Below are positions 48,088 to 57,572 of a DNA stretch of 64,000 nt, one piece after another. The notes beneath the pieces were generated by a model that was not told the DNA's origin, ran no database searches, and was given only the letters and a program-made list of their open reading frames with translations. This stretch comes from Pseudovibrio sp. Ad37. GTDB taxonomy: Bacteria; Pseudomonadota; Alphaproteobacteria; Rhizobiales; Stappiaceae. A program made the translations under genes and the position numbers. Numbering within the stretch: position 1 is the first letter of the stretch; every line of letters starts with the position of its first letter. The stretch covers positions 124,001 through 188,000 of the forward strand of contig NZ_LMCF01000024.1 in NCBI RefSeq assembly GCF_001623075.1. The letters run 5' to 3'.

Positions 48088-49718
48088 AGCATATCTTCCT
48101 CTTCAACGGCCCGCTGGCCAACATCGCTGGCAGCAGCCTTGCTCGCCAGCTTCTCAATTTGTGCAAGCTTCACAAAGGAGCGCTTGGCAGCCTCCGCCTT
48201 CTGCGGGAAGTCAGAACGGAAATGACCGCCACGGCTTTCTTCGCGAAGCAGAGCGGAGCCTGTAATCAGCTTGGCTGCAATCACCATGTTGAGGATGGAG
48301 TCGCGGCGGCACAGCGTCTCAGCGTTCTGCAACCGTGCAAGCGTCCTTGTCAGCCCTTCTGCATCACGAACCACACCAACATGGCGGGACATAGCAGAAC
48401 GAACCATGGAAACGACTGCACGTTCCTGCGGGTTGCGTGTGGAGGCCTGATCATCAACATCATCGATTTCAGCCCAATGATGCACGCGGTGATGCGGCAT
48501 GAGAGCCTGAATGTCTTCTGCAATGCGACCTGCAAACACAACAGCTTCAAGCAAAGAGTTGGATGCCAGACGATTGGCACCATGGGCGCCCGTCGCCGCA
48601 ACTTCACCAGCTGCCCAAAGGTTGTCGACAGAGGTACGACCAGAGGCATCGGTCAGAACACCACCCATGTGGTAATGTGCTGCCGGAGCAACAGGGATCA
48701 AACCATTGATCGGATCAATACCAGCCTTCTCGCAGGCTGCATAAACGCGGGTAAAGTGCTCAGGGAAGCTTGCCCCAATGGCCTCTCGGCAATCAAGGAA
48801 AGCACCACAGCCAGCCGCAAGTTCTGTATGGATCGCGCGCGCAACAATATCACGAGGGGCCAGCTCAAGATCAGGATGGATGCCATCCATAAAGCGATGA
48901 CCGTCATTGTTGACGAGGATCGCACCATCACCGCGGATCGCTTCACTTGCAAGCGGAGCAGGGTCCTGCTCAACATTGAGAGCTGTTGGGTGGAATTGAA
49001 CAAACTCAGCGTCAGAAACCAGCGCACCTGCACGGGCAGCCATCGCAAGGCCATGTCCGTTTGCTTCACCCGGATTGGTGGTTGTCGAGTAAAGATGGCC
49101 AACACCACCGGAGGCCAACACCACAGCTTTCGCAGGAATGGTAATGCGCTGCGTCCCACCACGACGACGAGCCGTTATGCCGGTAACATAACGACCTTCC
49201 GCGATCAGCTGACAACCAATGTATCCTTCGATGATGCGGATAGACGGCGTCTTGTAGGCCGCATCAACAAGCGCCTGCATAATGGCTTCGCCAGCCATGT
49301 CACCACGCACACGCACAACACGGTGGCTGGAGTGGGCAGCTTCGCGGGAAAGGGCCAGTTTGCCAGCAAGGTCTTTGTCAAAGGGCACGCCATAACCCAG
49401 CAGATCGTGAATGCGGTCAGATGCTTCACGTGTCATGCCTTCAACAATGGCTTCTTCGCAAATGCCGTCGCCTGCCGTCAGCGTATCCTGCGTATGGGCG
49501 GAGTGGTGATCGCCCTCGGCCACAGCAGCAGCAATGCCGCCTTGTGCCCATGCAGATGAGGTGCCACCACCAATCGGCGCGTTGGTCACAATGGTCACTG
49601 GCCGCGGCGCAAGCTTGAGCGCGCAAAACAGGCCAGCAAGGCCACCACCTAAGATTACAACATCATCCACGCCGTTCAGGGCAACAGCAGGGGCGAGAGA
49701 AGAACCGAACTGAGACAT
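48084..49718 (-). CDS. nadB: L-aspartate oxidase
   Basis: Product is 544 aa. The FAD site VVILGGGLAGLFCALKLA is near residue 21, the GGTSSAWAQGGIAAA loop follows, and the HPTAL and GEVAATGAHGANRLASNSL blocks mark the succinate dehydrogenase/aspartate oxidase family. It oxidises L-aspartate to iminoaspartate, the first step of de novo NAD synthesis, and feeds NadA. It is the middle gene of the operon, 107 bases after nadA and overlapping nadC. Confidence 0.96.
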   Translation of the reverse strand: MSQFGSSLAPAVALNGVDDVVILGGGLAGLFCALKLAPRPVTIVTNAPIGGGTSSAWAQGGIAAAVAEGDHHSAHTQDTLTAGDGICEEAIVEGMTREASDRIHDLLGYGVPFDKDLAGKLALSREAAHSSHRVVRVRGDMAGEAIMQALVDAAYKTPSIRIIEGYIGCQLIAEGRYVTGITARRRGGTQRITIPAKAVVLASGGVGHLYSTTTNPGEANGHGLAMAARAGALVSDAEFVQFHPTALNVEQDPAPLASEAIRGDGAILVNNDGHRFMDGIHPDLELAPRDIVARAIHTELAAGCGAFLDCREAIGASFPEHFTRVYAACEKAGIDPINGLIPVAPAAHYHMGGVLTDASGRTSVDNLWAAGEVAATGAHGANRLASNSLLEAVVFAGRIAEDIQALMPHHRVHHWAEIDDVDDQASTRNPQERAVVSMVRSAMSRHVGVVRDAEGLTRTLARLQNAETLCRRDSILNMVIAAKLITGSALLREESRGGHFRSDFPQKAEAAKRSFVKLAQIEKLASKAAASDVGQRAVEEEDML

Positions 49719-49825
49719 TTCAGAGATTATTCCAGACTATGGGGACCTGATCTAAAAGGCCCGCTGCCGTTAAAGGCAGCAGGGTGCACTGAAGACTTTT
49801 CAATATGCCAGCTACACGAAAGCCT

Positions 49826-50929
49826 CTAGTTCTTCAAGTTGATCATGCGTTCTACGGAGGCGCGAGCGCGATCCGCCACACTTTCATCAACAATCACTTC
49901 ACCAGACATATCGAGCAAACAGTCCAGAATTTTGGTGAGGGTGATGCGCTTCATGTGTGGGCACAAGTTACATGGGCGGATGTAGTTGACGCCCGGTGTA
50001 GAGGAGGCAACATTGTCCGCCATGGAGCACTCGGTGATCATCATCACCTTCTCAGGGCTGTTGTTCTTCACCCAGTCGACCATATGAGAGGTTGAGCCAG
50101 CAAAGTCAGCTTCTGCAACAACTTCCGGCGGGCACTCAGGGTGCGCGATGATCTTCACATCAGGGTCAATGGCACGGTAGTCGCGCAGCTCTTCCGCCGT
50201 AAAGCGCTCATGCACTTCGCAGGAACCAGCATAGGTCAGCACGTCAACATCAGTCTGGTTGTTGACGTTGGCTGCAAGGTACTGATCAGGGATCAGCAGC
50301 ACCTTGTCAGTGCCCATGGCTTCAACAACCTGCGCCGCGTTGGAAGAGGTGCAACAAATATCGCACTCAGCTTTCACATCAGCGGAGGTGTTTACATAGG
50401 TGATGATCGGAACGCCCGGATTGGCTTCGCGCAGCTTTCGTACATCTGCACCTGTAATGGATTCTGCAAGGGAGCAACCTGCATCCATATCCGGGATCAA
50501 AACGGTCTTTTCCGGAGACAGAATTTTGGAGGTCTCAGCCATGAAGTGCACACCGCACTGAACGATAACCTGAGATTCAGTCTTCGCAGCTTCTTTCGCC
50601 AGCTGCAGGCTGTCGCCAACAATATCAGCCACACCGTGGAAGATATCCGGGGTCATATAATTGTGCGCCAGAATAACGGCGTCGCGGTCTTTCTTCACCT
50701 TGTTGATCGCAAAAATCAACGGAGCAAGAGCAGCCCATTCAATCGCAGGAATGAAGTCCTTTACCTTCTCATAGGCTTCTGCTGTCGCTTCTGCGACCTC
50801 AGGCGTGTAGGCAAGGTCTGGACGCTCCAAAGGCACGTACTGTTTTTGAACAGCAGCACCATCAATGCCGGCAGTAATGTCGTTGACAGCAAGGCTACCT
50901 GTTTCAGCGACTGTAGTCGTGGCGGACAT
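49826..50929 (-). CDS. nadA: Quinolinate synthase
   Basis: Product is 367 aa. The three cysteines that bind the [4Fe-4S] cluster are seen in [13 protein letters not shown], in the middle [10 protein letters not shown] area and in [12 protein letters not shown]. It condenses iminoaspartate with dihydroxyacetone phosphate to quinolinate. It is the first gene of nadA-nadB-nadC; the only operator-like palindrome of the operon overlaps its promoter. Confidence 0.96.
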   Translation of the reverse strand: MSATTTVAETGSLAVNDITAGIDGAAVQKQYVPLERPDLAYTPEVAEATAEAYEKVKDFIPAIEWAALAPLIFAINKVKKDRDAVILAHNYMTPDIFHGVADIVGDSLQLAKEAAKTESQVIVQCGVHFMAETSKILSPEKTVLIPDMDAGCSLAESITGADVRKLREANPGVPIITYVNTSADVKAECDICCTSSNAAQVVEAMGTDKVLLIPDQYLAANVNNQTDVDVLTYAGSCEVHERFTAEELRDYRAIDPDVKIIAHPECPPEVVAEADFAGSTSHMVDWVKNNSPEKVMMITECSMADNVASSTPGVNYIRPCNLCPHMKRITLTKILDCLLDMSGEVIVDESVADRARASVERMINLKN

Positions 50930-50947
50930 GCGCTATCCCTTATTCTG

Positions 50948-50962
50948 CCGGTTTGAAACCGG
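50948..50962 (-). repeat. Small palindrome in the nadA 5' leader
   Basis: CCGGTTT-G-AAACCGG is a perfect 7-bp inverted repeat directly beside the operator and inside the predicted mRNA leader. Confidence 0.6.
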
Positions 50963-50984
50963 ATTATACTCAATGTGAGTATAA
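50963..50984 (-). promoter_or_regulatory. nadA operator overlapping the -10 box
   Basis: A perfect inverted repeat of TTATACTCA and TGAGTATAA separated by ATG (50964-50984). On the minus strand it contains TATAAT (50963-50968), a consensus -10 element, so a bound protein would block RNA polymerase. NadQ, encoded at 56523, is the likely partner (inference). Confidence 0.7.
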
Positions 50985-51024
50985 GGGACTTATAAAAACA
51001 CGGCGACAACGCCGATGCCAACCC

Positions 51025-51046
51025 TTATGCTCATTTTGAGTTTTTA
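51025..51046 (-). promoter_or_regulatory. Second, degenerate nadA operator
   Basis: TTATGCTCA-TTT-TGAGTTTTTA resembles the first operator, with the CTCA/TGAG core intact. Its centre is 61 bases from the first, close to six helical turns, which would place both on one face of DNA. Confidence 0.45.
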
Positions 51047-51170
51047 TAGACCTCTTCCCTCGCGTCGACAACCTATTCTTTTGCCGGATGCATATGATTG
51101 CTGCGTTTAAGCTCGATTTAGCCTTACTGAGTAATCACTTAATTTCCTAAATTTGCAGGGTACAAATGAG

Positions 51171-51210
51171 AAAAGCCCGACATTTTCATCCATCTGGGAA
51201 AATGCCGGGC
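51171..51210 (-). terminator. Rho-independent terminator of the 230-aa gene
   Basis: GCCCG-A-CATTTTC (51175-51187) and GAAAATG-C-CGGGC (51198-51210) pair with one central mismatch, followed on the minus strand by TTTT. Confidence 0.82.
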
Positions 51211-51239
51211 GCAAATCACTTGAGAGCCGAAAAGGGCTC

Positions 51240-51932
51240 TTACTTGGCTGGGACGTAGCTGGATGGGTTACCATCAGCGCCCTGATTGACCATGTAGTAC
51301 TGGTTTTCACCGCTGTCGAACACGAGGAAGCCATCCTGATCAGCAGGCTTGGTCTGTGTGCCCCATGGAGATTGAATGATCACTTCAGCAGTTGGGACAT
51401 AACCGATGGCAGACATGCGAACCATCTCAACAGGAACGGTCTTCAGCGCTCCTGTCAAGCCTGCGTCTTTTGCAGTAAACAGCGCCAAAACCTCTGGAGC
51501 CATATCCAGACGTTTTACAAGGCGGGTGTTTTTCGCAGCGACGTCTTCCAGACCAACCATCTCATACTTGGAGGTGAAGGTCTCTTTGCCAATCACGTAA
51601 AAATCAGGGCCAGTCTTGCTCATTTGCAGCGCAACAACAGAACCTACATTCTTTGCGATGTAAGCATCATCGTAGCTGGTGGAATCTACAGAACCCAACG
51701 GGCCACGGATCGCTTCTGGCAGGTCTGCCAATGTGTCGCCAGTGATCTTCCAGCCGAGGATTGGACGGTCCTTGATGTAAAGCTCTTTGGCAGGTGCATG
51801 CTTTTCAACGCGTGCAGTCAGCTCAGCCTGGCTTTGCACATCGTCCTGCGCAGAAGCTGTCAAAGGTGCGCTTACAGCAAAGGCAAGCAGGCCTGCTGCG
51901 AGTGTTTTTCCGAAAGAAAATGAGTAGGTCAT
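51240..51932 (-). CDS. Secreted hypothetical protein (230 aa)
   Basis: Product is 230 aa. MTYSFSFGKTLAAGLLAFAV and the ASA cleavage region form a signal peptide, so the mature protein is periplasmic or secreted. It has no cysteine, is rich in acidic residues and short beta strands (DFYVIGKETFTSKYEMVG, then VPTAEVIIQSPWGT). I do not recognise the family. It stands alone with its own terminator, upstream of the NAD operon in map order. Confidence 0.7.
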   Translation of the reverse strand: MTYSFSFGKTLAAGLLAFAVSAPLTASAQDDVQSQAELTARVEKHAPAKELYIKDRPILGWKITGDTLADLPEAIRGPLGSVDSTSYDDAYIAKNVGSVVALQMSKTGPDFYVIGKETFTSKYEMVGLEDVAAKNTRLVKRLDMAPEVLALFTAKDAGLTGALKTVPVEMVRMSAIGYVPTAEVIIQSPWGTQTKPADQDGFLVFDSGENQYYMVNQGADGNPSSYVPAK

Positions 51933-52250
51933 GGTCGGCCCCTAAATGTTGACGGGGGAATTAGGTCAGGACCCAAATCAAAGTCAAGCGACTCCGCCAG
52001 TTTCGCTAGCAATTTGAAATATATTAGTATTCTCACATATGCCTGCGTTTGATCAGAGAGGGCTTTAAAGCAAAATGCCTTAGGGATAAAAACTCATTCC
52101 AATTGCTGATGGATGACCTAAGTATTTTCAATTATTGCAGAACGGAAAATTAGATTAAACCTGATTACTCCCCGCTGCTCAGCGAAAAACGGACACCATT
52201 GGTCCAGCGTCTGGTCGAAACTCTCTGCCGGATGCAGGAAAGGAAATTGC
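51933..52250. other. 318-base divergent region
   Basis: Separates the minus-strand secreted-protein gene from the plus-strand MFS gene. It is AT-rich in its middle and should hold both promoters, but no clear element stands out. Confidence 0.4.
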
Positions 52251-53513
52251 ATGTCTCAAGCGACCCAGGTCGAGAACCAATCCTCTGTCCGGCGCGGCCC
52301 TAATGTCCCGCTCCTTATTATCAGCGGATGTATCATCGGCATTCTCTCGTTTGGACCACGGGCAACTCTGGGCTTGTTCCTGACGCCTATGTCCTCAGAG
52401 TTTGGTTGGGGCAGGGATGTGTTTGCCTTTGCGCTGGCACTTCAAAACCTCGTTTGGGGCGTTGCACAGCCTTTCGCTGGTATGATGGCAGATAAATTCG
52501 GCACAGGAAGAACTCTGGTACTCGGCGCGATCATCTACGCCATCGGCCTTTATCTTATGAGCCTGTCAGACACGCCACTCTTGTTGCAGGTCTCCGCAGG
52601 TGTTTTGATCGGTCTGGGTGTCGCCTTCACATCCTTCTCGCTTGTTCTGGCAGCCTTCGCCCGGTCTGTTCAGCCCAAATATCACGGTATCGCCTTTGGT
52701 ATGGGTACAGCTGCCAGCTCCTTCGGCCAGTTTCTCTTTGCACCGCTGGGCCTGGGCCTGATCGAAAACTATGGCTGGTCCAGCGCACTGATCTATATGG
52801 CAGCTGTCGTCGCCATCGTGCCCCTGTTCGCTTATATCCTGCGTGGCCGTTCCGCAGCTCCAGCTGCTGGCAGCTCTGCCAACCCGCAGGACAACATGAC
52901 CCTGTCTCAGACATTGGGTCTGGCCTTCAAAACCAGAGACTACATCCTGCTGGTCTTCGGCTTTTTCGTCTGCGGCTTCCACGTGGCTTTCATCACCGTG
53001 CACATGCCGACCTTCATTGTGGATCAGGGCTTTGATGTCTCCGTCGGTGCCTGGGCGCTGGCTTTGATCGGCCTGTTCAACATTGTTGGGTCCATGTCCT
53101 CCGGTGTGTTGGGGTCTCGTGTGCCGAAGCAGTATCTGCTCTCCTTCATCTATCTGGCCCGCGCCATCGCAATCACGCTTTACATCACACTACCAATCTC
53201 AGAGATGTCGACACTGATCTTCGCAGCCACCATGGGCATTCTGTGGCTCTCCACCGTTCCGCCAACTTCAGGGCTCGTCGCTGTCATGTTTGGCCCGCGT
53301 TATATGGGAACGCTGTTCGGCATCGTGTTCTTCTCTCACCAGATTGGCTCCTTCCTGGGAGTGTATCTGGGCGGTGTGCTTTATGAGCGCAGCGGCAACT
53401 ACGATGCCATCTGGTGGCTCGGAATCGCACTCGGTATTTTCGCGGCCATCGTGCACTGGCCAATCCGTGAACAGTCTGCCACAGCAGGGCGTCTGGTAGC
53501 TAAGCCTGCGTAA
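52251..53513 (+). CDS. MFS transporter, oxalate/formate or monocarboxylate type
   Basis: Product is 420 aa with twelve predicted membrane helices. After a short cytoplasmic N-terminus the first helix leads into GPRATLGLFLTPMSSEFGW, a block typical of the OFA/monocarboxylate branch, and MADKFGTGRTLVLG is the cytoplasmic MFS loop 2-3 signature. The second half repeats the fold. It moves a small anion, not identifiable by eye. AGGAAAGGAAATTGC precedes the ATG. acuI follows 131 bases downstream on the same strand, which may hint at a C3 acid substrate. Confidence 0.85.
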   Translation: MSQATQVENQSSVRRGPNVPLLIISGCIIGILSFGPRATLGLFLTPMSSEFGWGRDVFAFALALQNLVWGVAQPFAGMMADKFGTGRTLVLGAIIYAIGLYLMSLSDTPLLLQVSAGVLIGLGVAFTSFSLVLAAFARSVQPKYHGIAFGMGTAASSFGQFLFAPLGLGLIENYGWSSALIYMAAVVAIVPLFAYILRGRSAAPAAGSSANPQDNMTLSQTLGLAFKTRDYILLVFGFFVCGFHVAFITVHMPTFIVDQGFDVSVGAWALALIGLFNIVGSMSSGVLGSRVPKQYLLSFIYLARAIAITLYITLPISEMSTLIFAATMGILWLSTVPPTSGLVAVMFGPRYMGTLFGIVFFSHQIGSFLGVYLGGVLYERSGNYDAIWWLGIALGIFAAIVHWPIREQSATAGRLVAKPA

Positions 53514-53644
53514 GACGCCTATTGGGTGAACTAGCTAGGTTTGTCAGTGTGTTACACCGGAATATTGCCTAGCGTTATTTTCTTGCCTTATGGCCTTCCT
53601 TCTGCCAGCTTTCATGCAACATGAATTGGCGAGAAGGATTGGCC

Positions 53645-54640
53645 ATGAGCGAGTTTGATGCCCTTTGGATTGAAGCAGATGAAAGCGGCCGTAAGCCACT
53701 GCCTGCCAAATGGAACAAGGTGACCGTTGATCAGCTCTCTGCAGGAGACGTGACGGTCAAAGTCACGCACACCACCATCAACTACAAAGATGGGATGGCC
53801 CTCGCAGGCGCACCGGGCATCACCCGCAAGTTCCCCATGGTGCCGGGTATTGATGTGGTTGGCGAAGTGCTCACCAGTCAAAGCGACCGCTTCAAACCGG
53901 GCGATCAGGTTCTCCTCAACGGCTACGGTGTCGGTGAAGTTCACACCGGCGCCTACGCGCAAGTCGCCCGCTTGAAGTCTGAATGCGTTCTGCATCGCCC
54001 GGAAGAAATCTCAGCCGCCCGTGCAGCCGCCATTGGCACCGCAGGTTACACAGCCATGCTCTGTGTGATGGCGCTGGAGAAATACGGCCTGACACCGGAT
54101 CACGGTCCGATCGCGGTCTCTGGTGCATCCGGTGGTGTTGGATCAGTTGCAATCAGCCTGCTCTCTAAACTCGGCTTCGAAACCATCGCCTTCACAGGGC
54201 GCACCGAGGAAGCTGACTTCCTCAAAGGCCTCGGCGCAACAGAAGTGCTCGATCGAGCTGAGCTGGTTGAAAAAGGCAAACCACTTGGCAAAGAACGCTG
54301 GGCTGGCGCGGTTGATGTTGCGGGCAACCACACACTTGCAAACCTGCTGGCACAGACCAACTACGGCGGCGCTGTTGCTGCGTGTGGTCTTGCTCAGGGC
54401 ATGGATCTTCCAGCATCCGTCATGCCATTCATCCTACGCGGTGTTGCTCTGCTCGGCGTGGATTCCGTAATGGCGCCAATGGCTCTTCGCGAACAGGCTT
54501 ATCGCCGTCTTGTGCAAGATCTTGACCTCGCCAAGCTGGACACCCTGTCAGAGACCATCAAACTGGCAGATGTCGAAGAACGTGCCGCCAAGCTTCTAAA
54601 AGGGCAGGTGCGCGGACGCACAATCGTGGAAGTCGAGTAA
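53645..54640 (+). CDS. acuI: Acrylyl-CoA reductase AcuI/YhdH-type quinone oxidoreductase
   Basis: Product is 331 aa from ATG 53645, spaced 7 bases from AAGGA; the frame to 53621 is a poorer start. It is a zinc-free medium-chain dehydrogenase: TINYKDGMALAG near residue 42, GTAGYTAMLCV and the NADPH fold GASGGVGSVAISLL. Relatives reduce acryloyl-CoA to propionyl-CoA during 3-hydroxypropionate or DMSP breakdown and protect against toxic acrylate. DMSP lyase genes are not in the window, so that link is only possible. Confidence 0.85.
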   Translation: MSEFDALWIEADESGRKPLPAKWNKVTVDQLSAGDVTVKVTHTTINYKDGMALAGAPGITRKFPMVPGIDVVGEVLTSQSDRFKPGDQVLLNGYGVGEVHTGAYAQVARLKSECVLHRPEEISAARAAAIGTAGYTAMLCVMALEKYGLTPDHGPIAVSGASGGVGSVAISLLSKLGFETIAFTGRTEEADFLKGLGATEVLDRAELVEKGKPLGKERWAGAVDVAGNHTLANLLAQTNYGGAVAACGLAQGMDLPASVMPFILRGVALLGVDSVMAPMALREQAYRRLVQDLDLAKLDTLSETIKLADVEERAAKLLKGQVRGRTIVEVE

Positions 54641-54654
54641 AGCAGGCACACTCT

Positions 54655-54761
54655 TCTAGAGCGCATTCCGTTTGATTGGATCTAATCCAGCGGCACGAAT
54701 TCGCTCCAGCAAGGATGTGAGCGCGCGTTCTGTAAATGTAAATGAACGCGTCGTGCTCTTA
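54655..54761. repeat. Dispersed palindromic intergenic element, copy A
   Basis: Begins TAGAGCGC and ends AACGCG then CGTGCTCT. Its right part (54719-54760) is closely similar to the element at 63612-63653, including AATG-AAAT-AACGC and CGTGCTCT. The terminal AGAGC/GCTCT parts are inverted. Confidence 0.6.
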
Positions 54762-54772
54762 AGGCAAAAAGA

Positions 54773-54805
54773 AACCCCGCATCAGCCAATCGCTGGTGCG
54801 GGGTT
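54773..54805 (-). terminator. Rho-independent terminator of the SleB gene
   Basis: AACCCCGCATCAGC (54773-54786) and GCTGGTGCGGGGTT (54792-54805) form a 14-bp stem with one G-T. On the minus strand it is followed by TTTCTTTTT. Confidence 0.9.
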
Positions 54806-54857
54806 AAATATTGGAGCGGTCAGGCCACCAAAATTCTCTCACATATGAGGTCGTGGA

Positions 54858-56015
54858 TTAGCTCCAGCCACCTCGATAGGTCTTGTAGAAGATGTGCTTA
54901 CCAATGCGCTTTTTACGCTGCATGGTCGGTGCCCAGTTCGGGTGAACATAAGTTGCATGGTAATGAGTGGAGGCGTCCACAGCTGGAATGCTCACTTCAC
55001 CCTTTACGATTTGCTGCGCGATCTTCTTCGCTTTGGCCCATGGACCAGCTTCAGTCACACGCTCAGGAATGCCATCGCAGGCGAAGGAGAACTGGCAGGC
55101 GTTCTTCATGCCTTTGTTCTGATAAACTACACCGCACACCGTGTTCGGGTAAGCCGGGTTTTTCAGACGGTTGAGAACAACCTGCGCAACGGCAATCTGC
55201 CCCTCACGTGGTTCACTGCGCGCTTCAAAATAGATCGCCTCAGCCAGACAGCGCATTTCTTTCTTGGATTTTCTCACAGAGCTCGGCAACTGGCGCATGT
55301 ACCACCAGTGCGGATTGGTCTCTGAAGTAGAGGCCAGCTCTTTGTCTGAAAGTCTTGGCTTGCCGGAAGGCGTAATCGAAACTTTAGGCTTGCTCAACAG
55401 CGCATCAAACGGTGCTTTGTTGGTTTGCGGTGTTGCTGGAGCATAAGCGGTTGCCAAAGCAATTTCGTTTTGCTTGGCGATGGAAAGCGTCGCTGGCTTA
55501 ACTGTCTTCTGCGCAATCTGTTTGCGAGCTGCCAGTGCTGCACGGCGCGCTGCCTTGCCAAGTGGTGACGTGTCGGCCTGCCCATTGTTGTCGGCAAGTC
55601 CAGCCAGCGCATCTCCGCCGTAATGGCCGTTGAAAGCCATTTGCGGGAGCTGGGAAACAAATCTGTCGGAGCTCTTCGGTTTGCCTGCATTTTGAATGAA
55701 AGCCACAACACGGCTCGGCAGAGTAGTGACGAGCATATCACTCTTACCGGTGCGGTTCACCGCATGGCGCTGTGGAGTTTTCTTCTCAGGAGCTACGAAG
55801 TACTTTGCAAATTTCTGACTATCCCGTGCGGAGACAGATTGCATCCATCGCGGCGTTTCCTCGTCGAGGTTTCCGGTCAGTGCCGGAATATCCTGCAACG
55901 CAACTGGAGATGCAGCAAAGGTTCCAACTGCAAGCCCTGCAGCTAGAATAGGGTACCTAAAGTACATGAGGACAGCACGGCGTCCTGCATTCTTCTTCAT
56001 CCCATGGCCCGACAT
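54858..56015 (-). CDS. SleB-type cell wall hydrolase
   Basis: Product is about 385 aa from ATG 56015; downstream ATGs at 56000 and 55967 are also possible. An N-terminal membrane or signal segment (YFRYPILAAGLAVGTFAASPVA) is followed by a 200-residue basic, low-complexity linker. The C-terminal Hydrolase_2 domain reads RCLAEAIYFEARSEPREGQ with the catalytic Glu, AVAQVVLNRLKNPAYP and CQFSFACDG. It likely cleaves peptidoglycan outside the inner membrane; SleB is the spore cortex enzyme, but this branch serves non-spore-forming alphaproteobacteria. Confidence 0.88.
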   Translation of the reverse strand: MSGHGMKKNAGRRAVLMYFRYPILAAGLAVGTFAASPVALQDIPALTGNLDEETPRWMQSVSARDSQKFAKYFVAPEKKTPQRHAVNRTGKSDMLVTTLPSRVVAFIQNAGKPKSSDRFVSQLPQMAFNGHYGGDALAGLADNNGQADTSPLGKAARRAALAARKQIAQKTVKPATLSIAKQNEIALATAYAPATPQTNKAPFDALLSKPKVSITPSGKPRLSDKELASTSETNPHWWYMRQLPSSVRKSKKEMRCLAEAIYFEARSEPREGQIAVAQVVLNRLKNPAYPNTVCGVVYQNKGMKNACQFSFACDGIPERVTEAGPWAKAKKIAQQIVKGEVSIPAVDASTHYHATYVHPNWAPTMQRKKRIGKHIFYKTYRGGWS

Positions 56016-56522
56016 ACGCAATCTACTCCAAATCAACGCCCAAAAACTCAGCGCCTCTCACTCCCTGAAAAGGGAATCCAAACTCTGAGATCGACAGGAT
56101 GAAGAAGCCCGATAAAACACTCCCGCCCGTCAATTTTCCGGATGAGTGCATTTTTCGCTTTTAACCTTGATATAAAGTTAAGCCCGCCAAAACCCCAGTT
56201 ATTCTGCCACAGTTCACGCCGCTGACAGCCAGCATATGGTTAATATGCAGGAACGGTACTCACCAAAAAACTAGGGCTATTTCATGTCTGGGTGGATTTT
56301 TCAGTTGGCCAAAAATCATAGGAAACAAAAGGCTTCATGCAGGAAATGACACCTGTGATATCTTGGCGTGGCTGTAGGATATCAACACAATCAAAATCTT
56401 AACAAGATTAACCATAAGGCTCCCTGTTAAATCCACAACTCCGTTTTTCCTATGAATTTTTGCCGAGAAAAAACTCAAAAAAATTGTAGATAACCTTACG
56501 TCATTTAAGGCGAAAATGTGAA
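56016..56522. other. 507-base region upstream of the SleB gene
   Basis: No gene seen. It holds a small TCCCT-GAAA-AGGGA hairpin (around 56063-56077) in the likely SleB leader and CCTTA/TAAGG arms near 56493-56508 past the nadQ stop. No clear promoter consensus. Confidence 0.45.
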
Positions 56523-57572
56523 TCAGAGCAAACTAACGCGTAATCCCGGGGCCGGGCGCTCTTTCAAAATGTCTCTTCTGAACCGGTAAAGAGCTGCTGG
56601 ACGCCCGCCCGTCGCGGTTGAAGTTCTGCCCGTCTGCTTAACCAGTTGTCCCGTTTCCACCAAACGGCGGAAGTTCTGTTTGTGAATATGCCGGCCAGAA
56701 ATCGCCTCTACCGTCTGCTGCAGATCGGTCAGGGTAAATTCAGGTGGCATCAATTCGAAGACAACGGGCCGATACTTCAGTTTTGCCCGCAACCGGGAAA
56801 GTGCCGTTGCCAGAATACGGCGGTGATCATGGGCAAGGCCCTCGCCAAGGTCTGGCAAGGTGCTGCGTTCCAGCGCAGTTGGCTGCTTATCGCGCAAGGC
56901 CTCACGCATAAGACCAGAGCCATAAAGCAACTCGTAACGGTCCAAAACGCGTTCCTCATCCCATTTCAAAGAGCCCACACCAAAGGCGAGCTGGTAACGA
57001 TCTTTCCGGCTCAGCTCATGGTAAGTCTTGGCATCATCATCCGGGGCCTTGCTGAAGGTCTCCATACTGGGATGAATAGTCTCTTCCAGCATCTTCGGCT
57101 GACCGCCACGCCAGTCTTCCCAGGGAAAAAAGTCATACCAGGGACGCCAGCGAGCACCTTGTCTGGCAAGCAGCCGTTCAGATTCTGGTGTCTGACGCGT
57201 CAATGCCAGATAGCCGACAGAAACCATATGCGGCTCACCAATCCGCGCCAGAGAATATCTGTCGCGGTCACCAAAGGTGTAAAGCTGTTCCACATGGCCA
57301 ATATGAAGGGCGGTCTGTTCTTCAACAAACGCACGCAAACCCAGCTCAAAGGTGCGGTGTACGCGTGGGTCAAACGGGCCGGAAGGCAGGCCAGACAACT
57401 CGTCAGGCACTTTTTGCGGCACAGTCAGCACAAAGGGCACTTTGTCTTTTACGGAAACAATGACAGCACTCAGACCAATGCCAAGCTGGACAGGCTCCAT
57501 GTCAGCACCGCGTTGGGCTGCATTTCCTGTTTCCACTGCATTGCTCATCAATGTTTGCTCCGTATCCGTCAT
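56523..57572 (-). CDS. nadQ: NadQ-type NAD biosynthesis regulator (Nudix-like plus winged helix)
   Basis: Product is 349 aa. The central Nudix-like fold lacks the hydrolase Nudix box and keeps FTFGDRDR-type and WYDFFPWEDWRGG segments. The C-terminal winged helix reads FTLTDLQQTVEAISGRHIHKQNFRRLV, with TGRPAALYRF after it, as in NrtR/NadQ regulators. This COG4111-like family represses NAD genes in alphaproteobacteria. It is the last gene of a three-gene cluster, overlapping the phosphatase gene by ATGA. A fitting operator precedes nadA about 6 kb away. Confidence 0.82.
   Translation of the reverse strand: MTDTEQTLMSNAVETGNAAQRGADMEPVQLGIGLSAVIVSVKDKVPFVLTVPQKVPDELSGLPSGPFDPRVHRTFELGLRAFVEEQTALHIGHVEQLYTFGDRDRYSLARIGEPHMVSVGYLALTRQTPESERLLARQGARWRPWYDFFPWEDWRGGQPKMLEETIHPSMETFSKAPDDDAKTYHELSRKDRYQLAFGVGSLKWDEERVLDRYELLYGSGLMREALRDKQPTALERSTLPDLGEGLAHDHRRILATALSRLRAKLKYRPVVFELMPPEFTLTDLQQTVEAISGRHIHKQNFRRLVETGQLVKQTGRTSTATGGRPAALYRFRRDILKERPAPGLRVSLL

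Noticed and set aside
48159-49559. 466-aa plus-strand ORF
   Set aside because: Antisense shadow of nadB; composition unlike a real protein and nadB is unquestionable.
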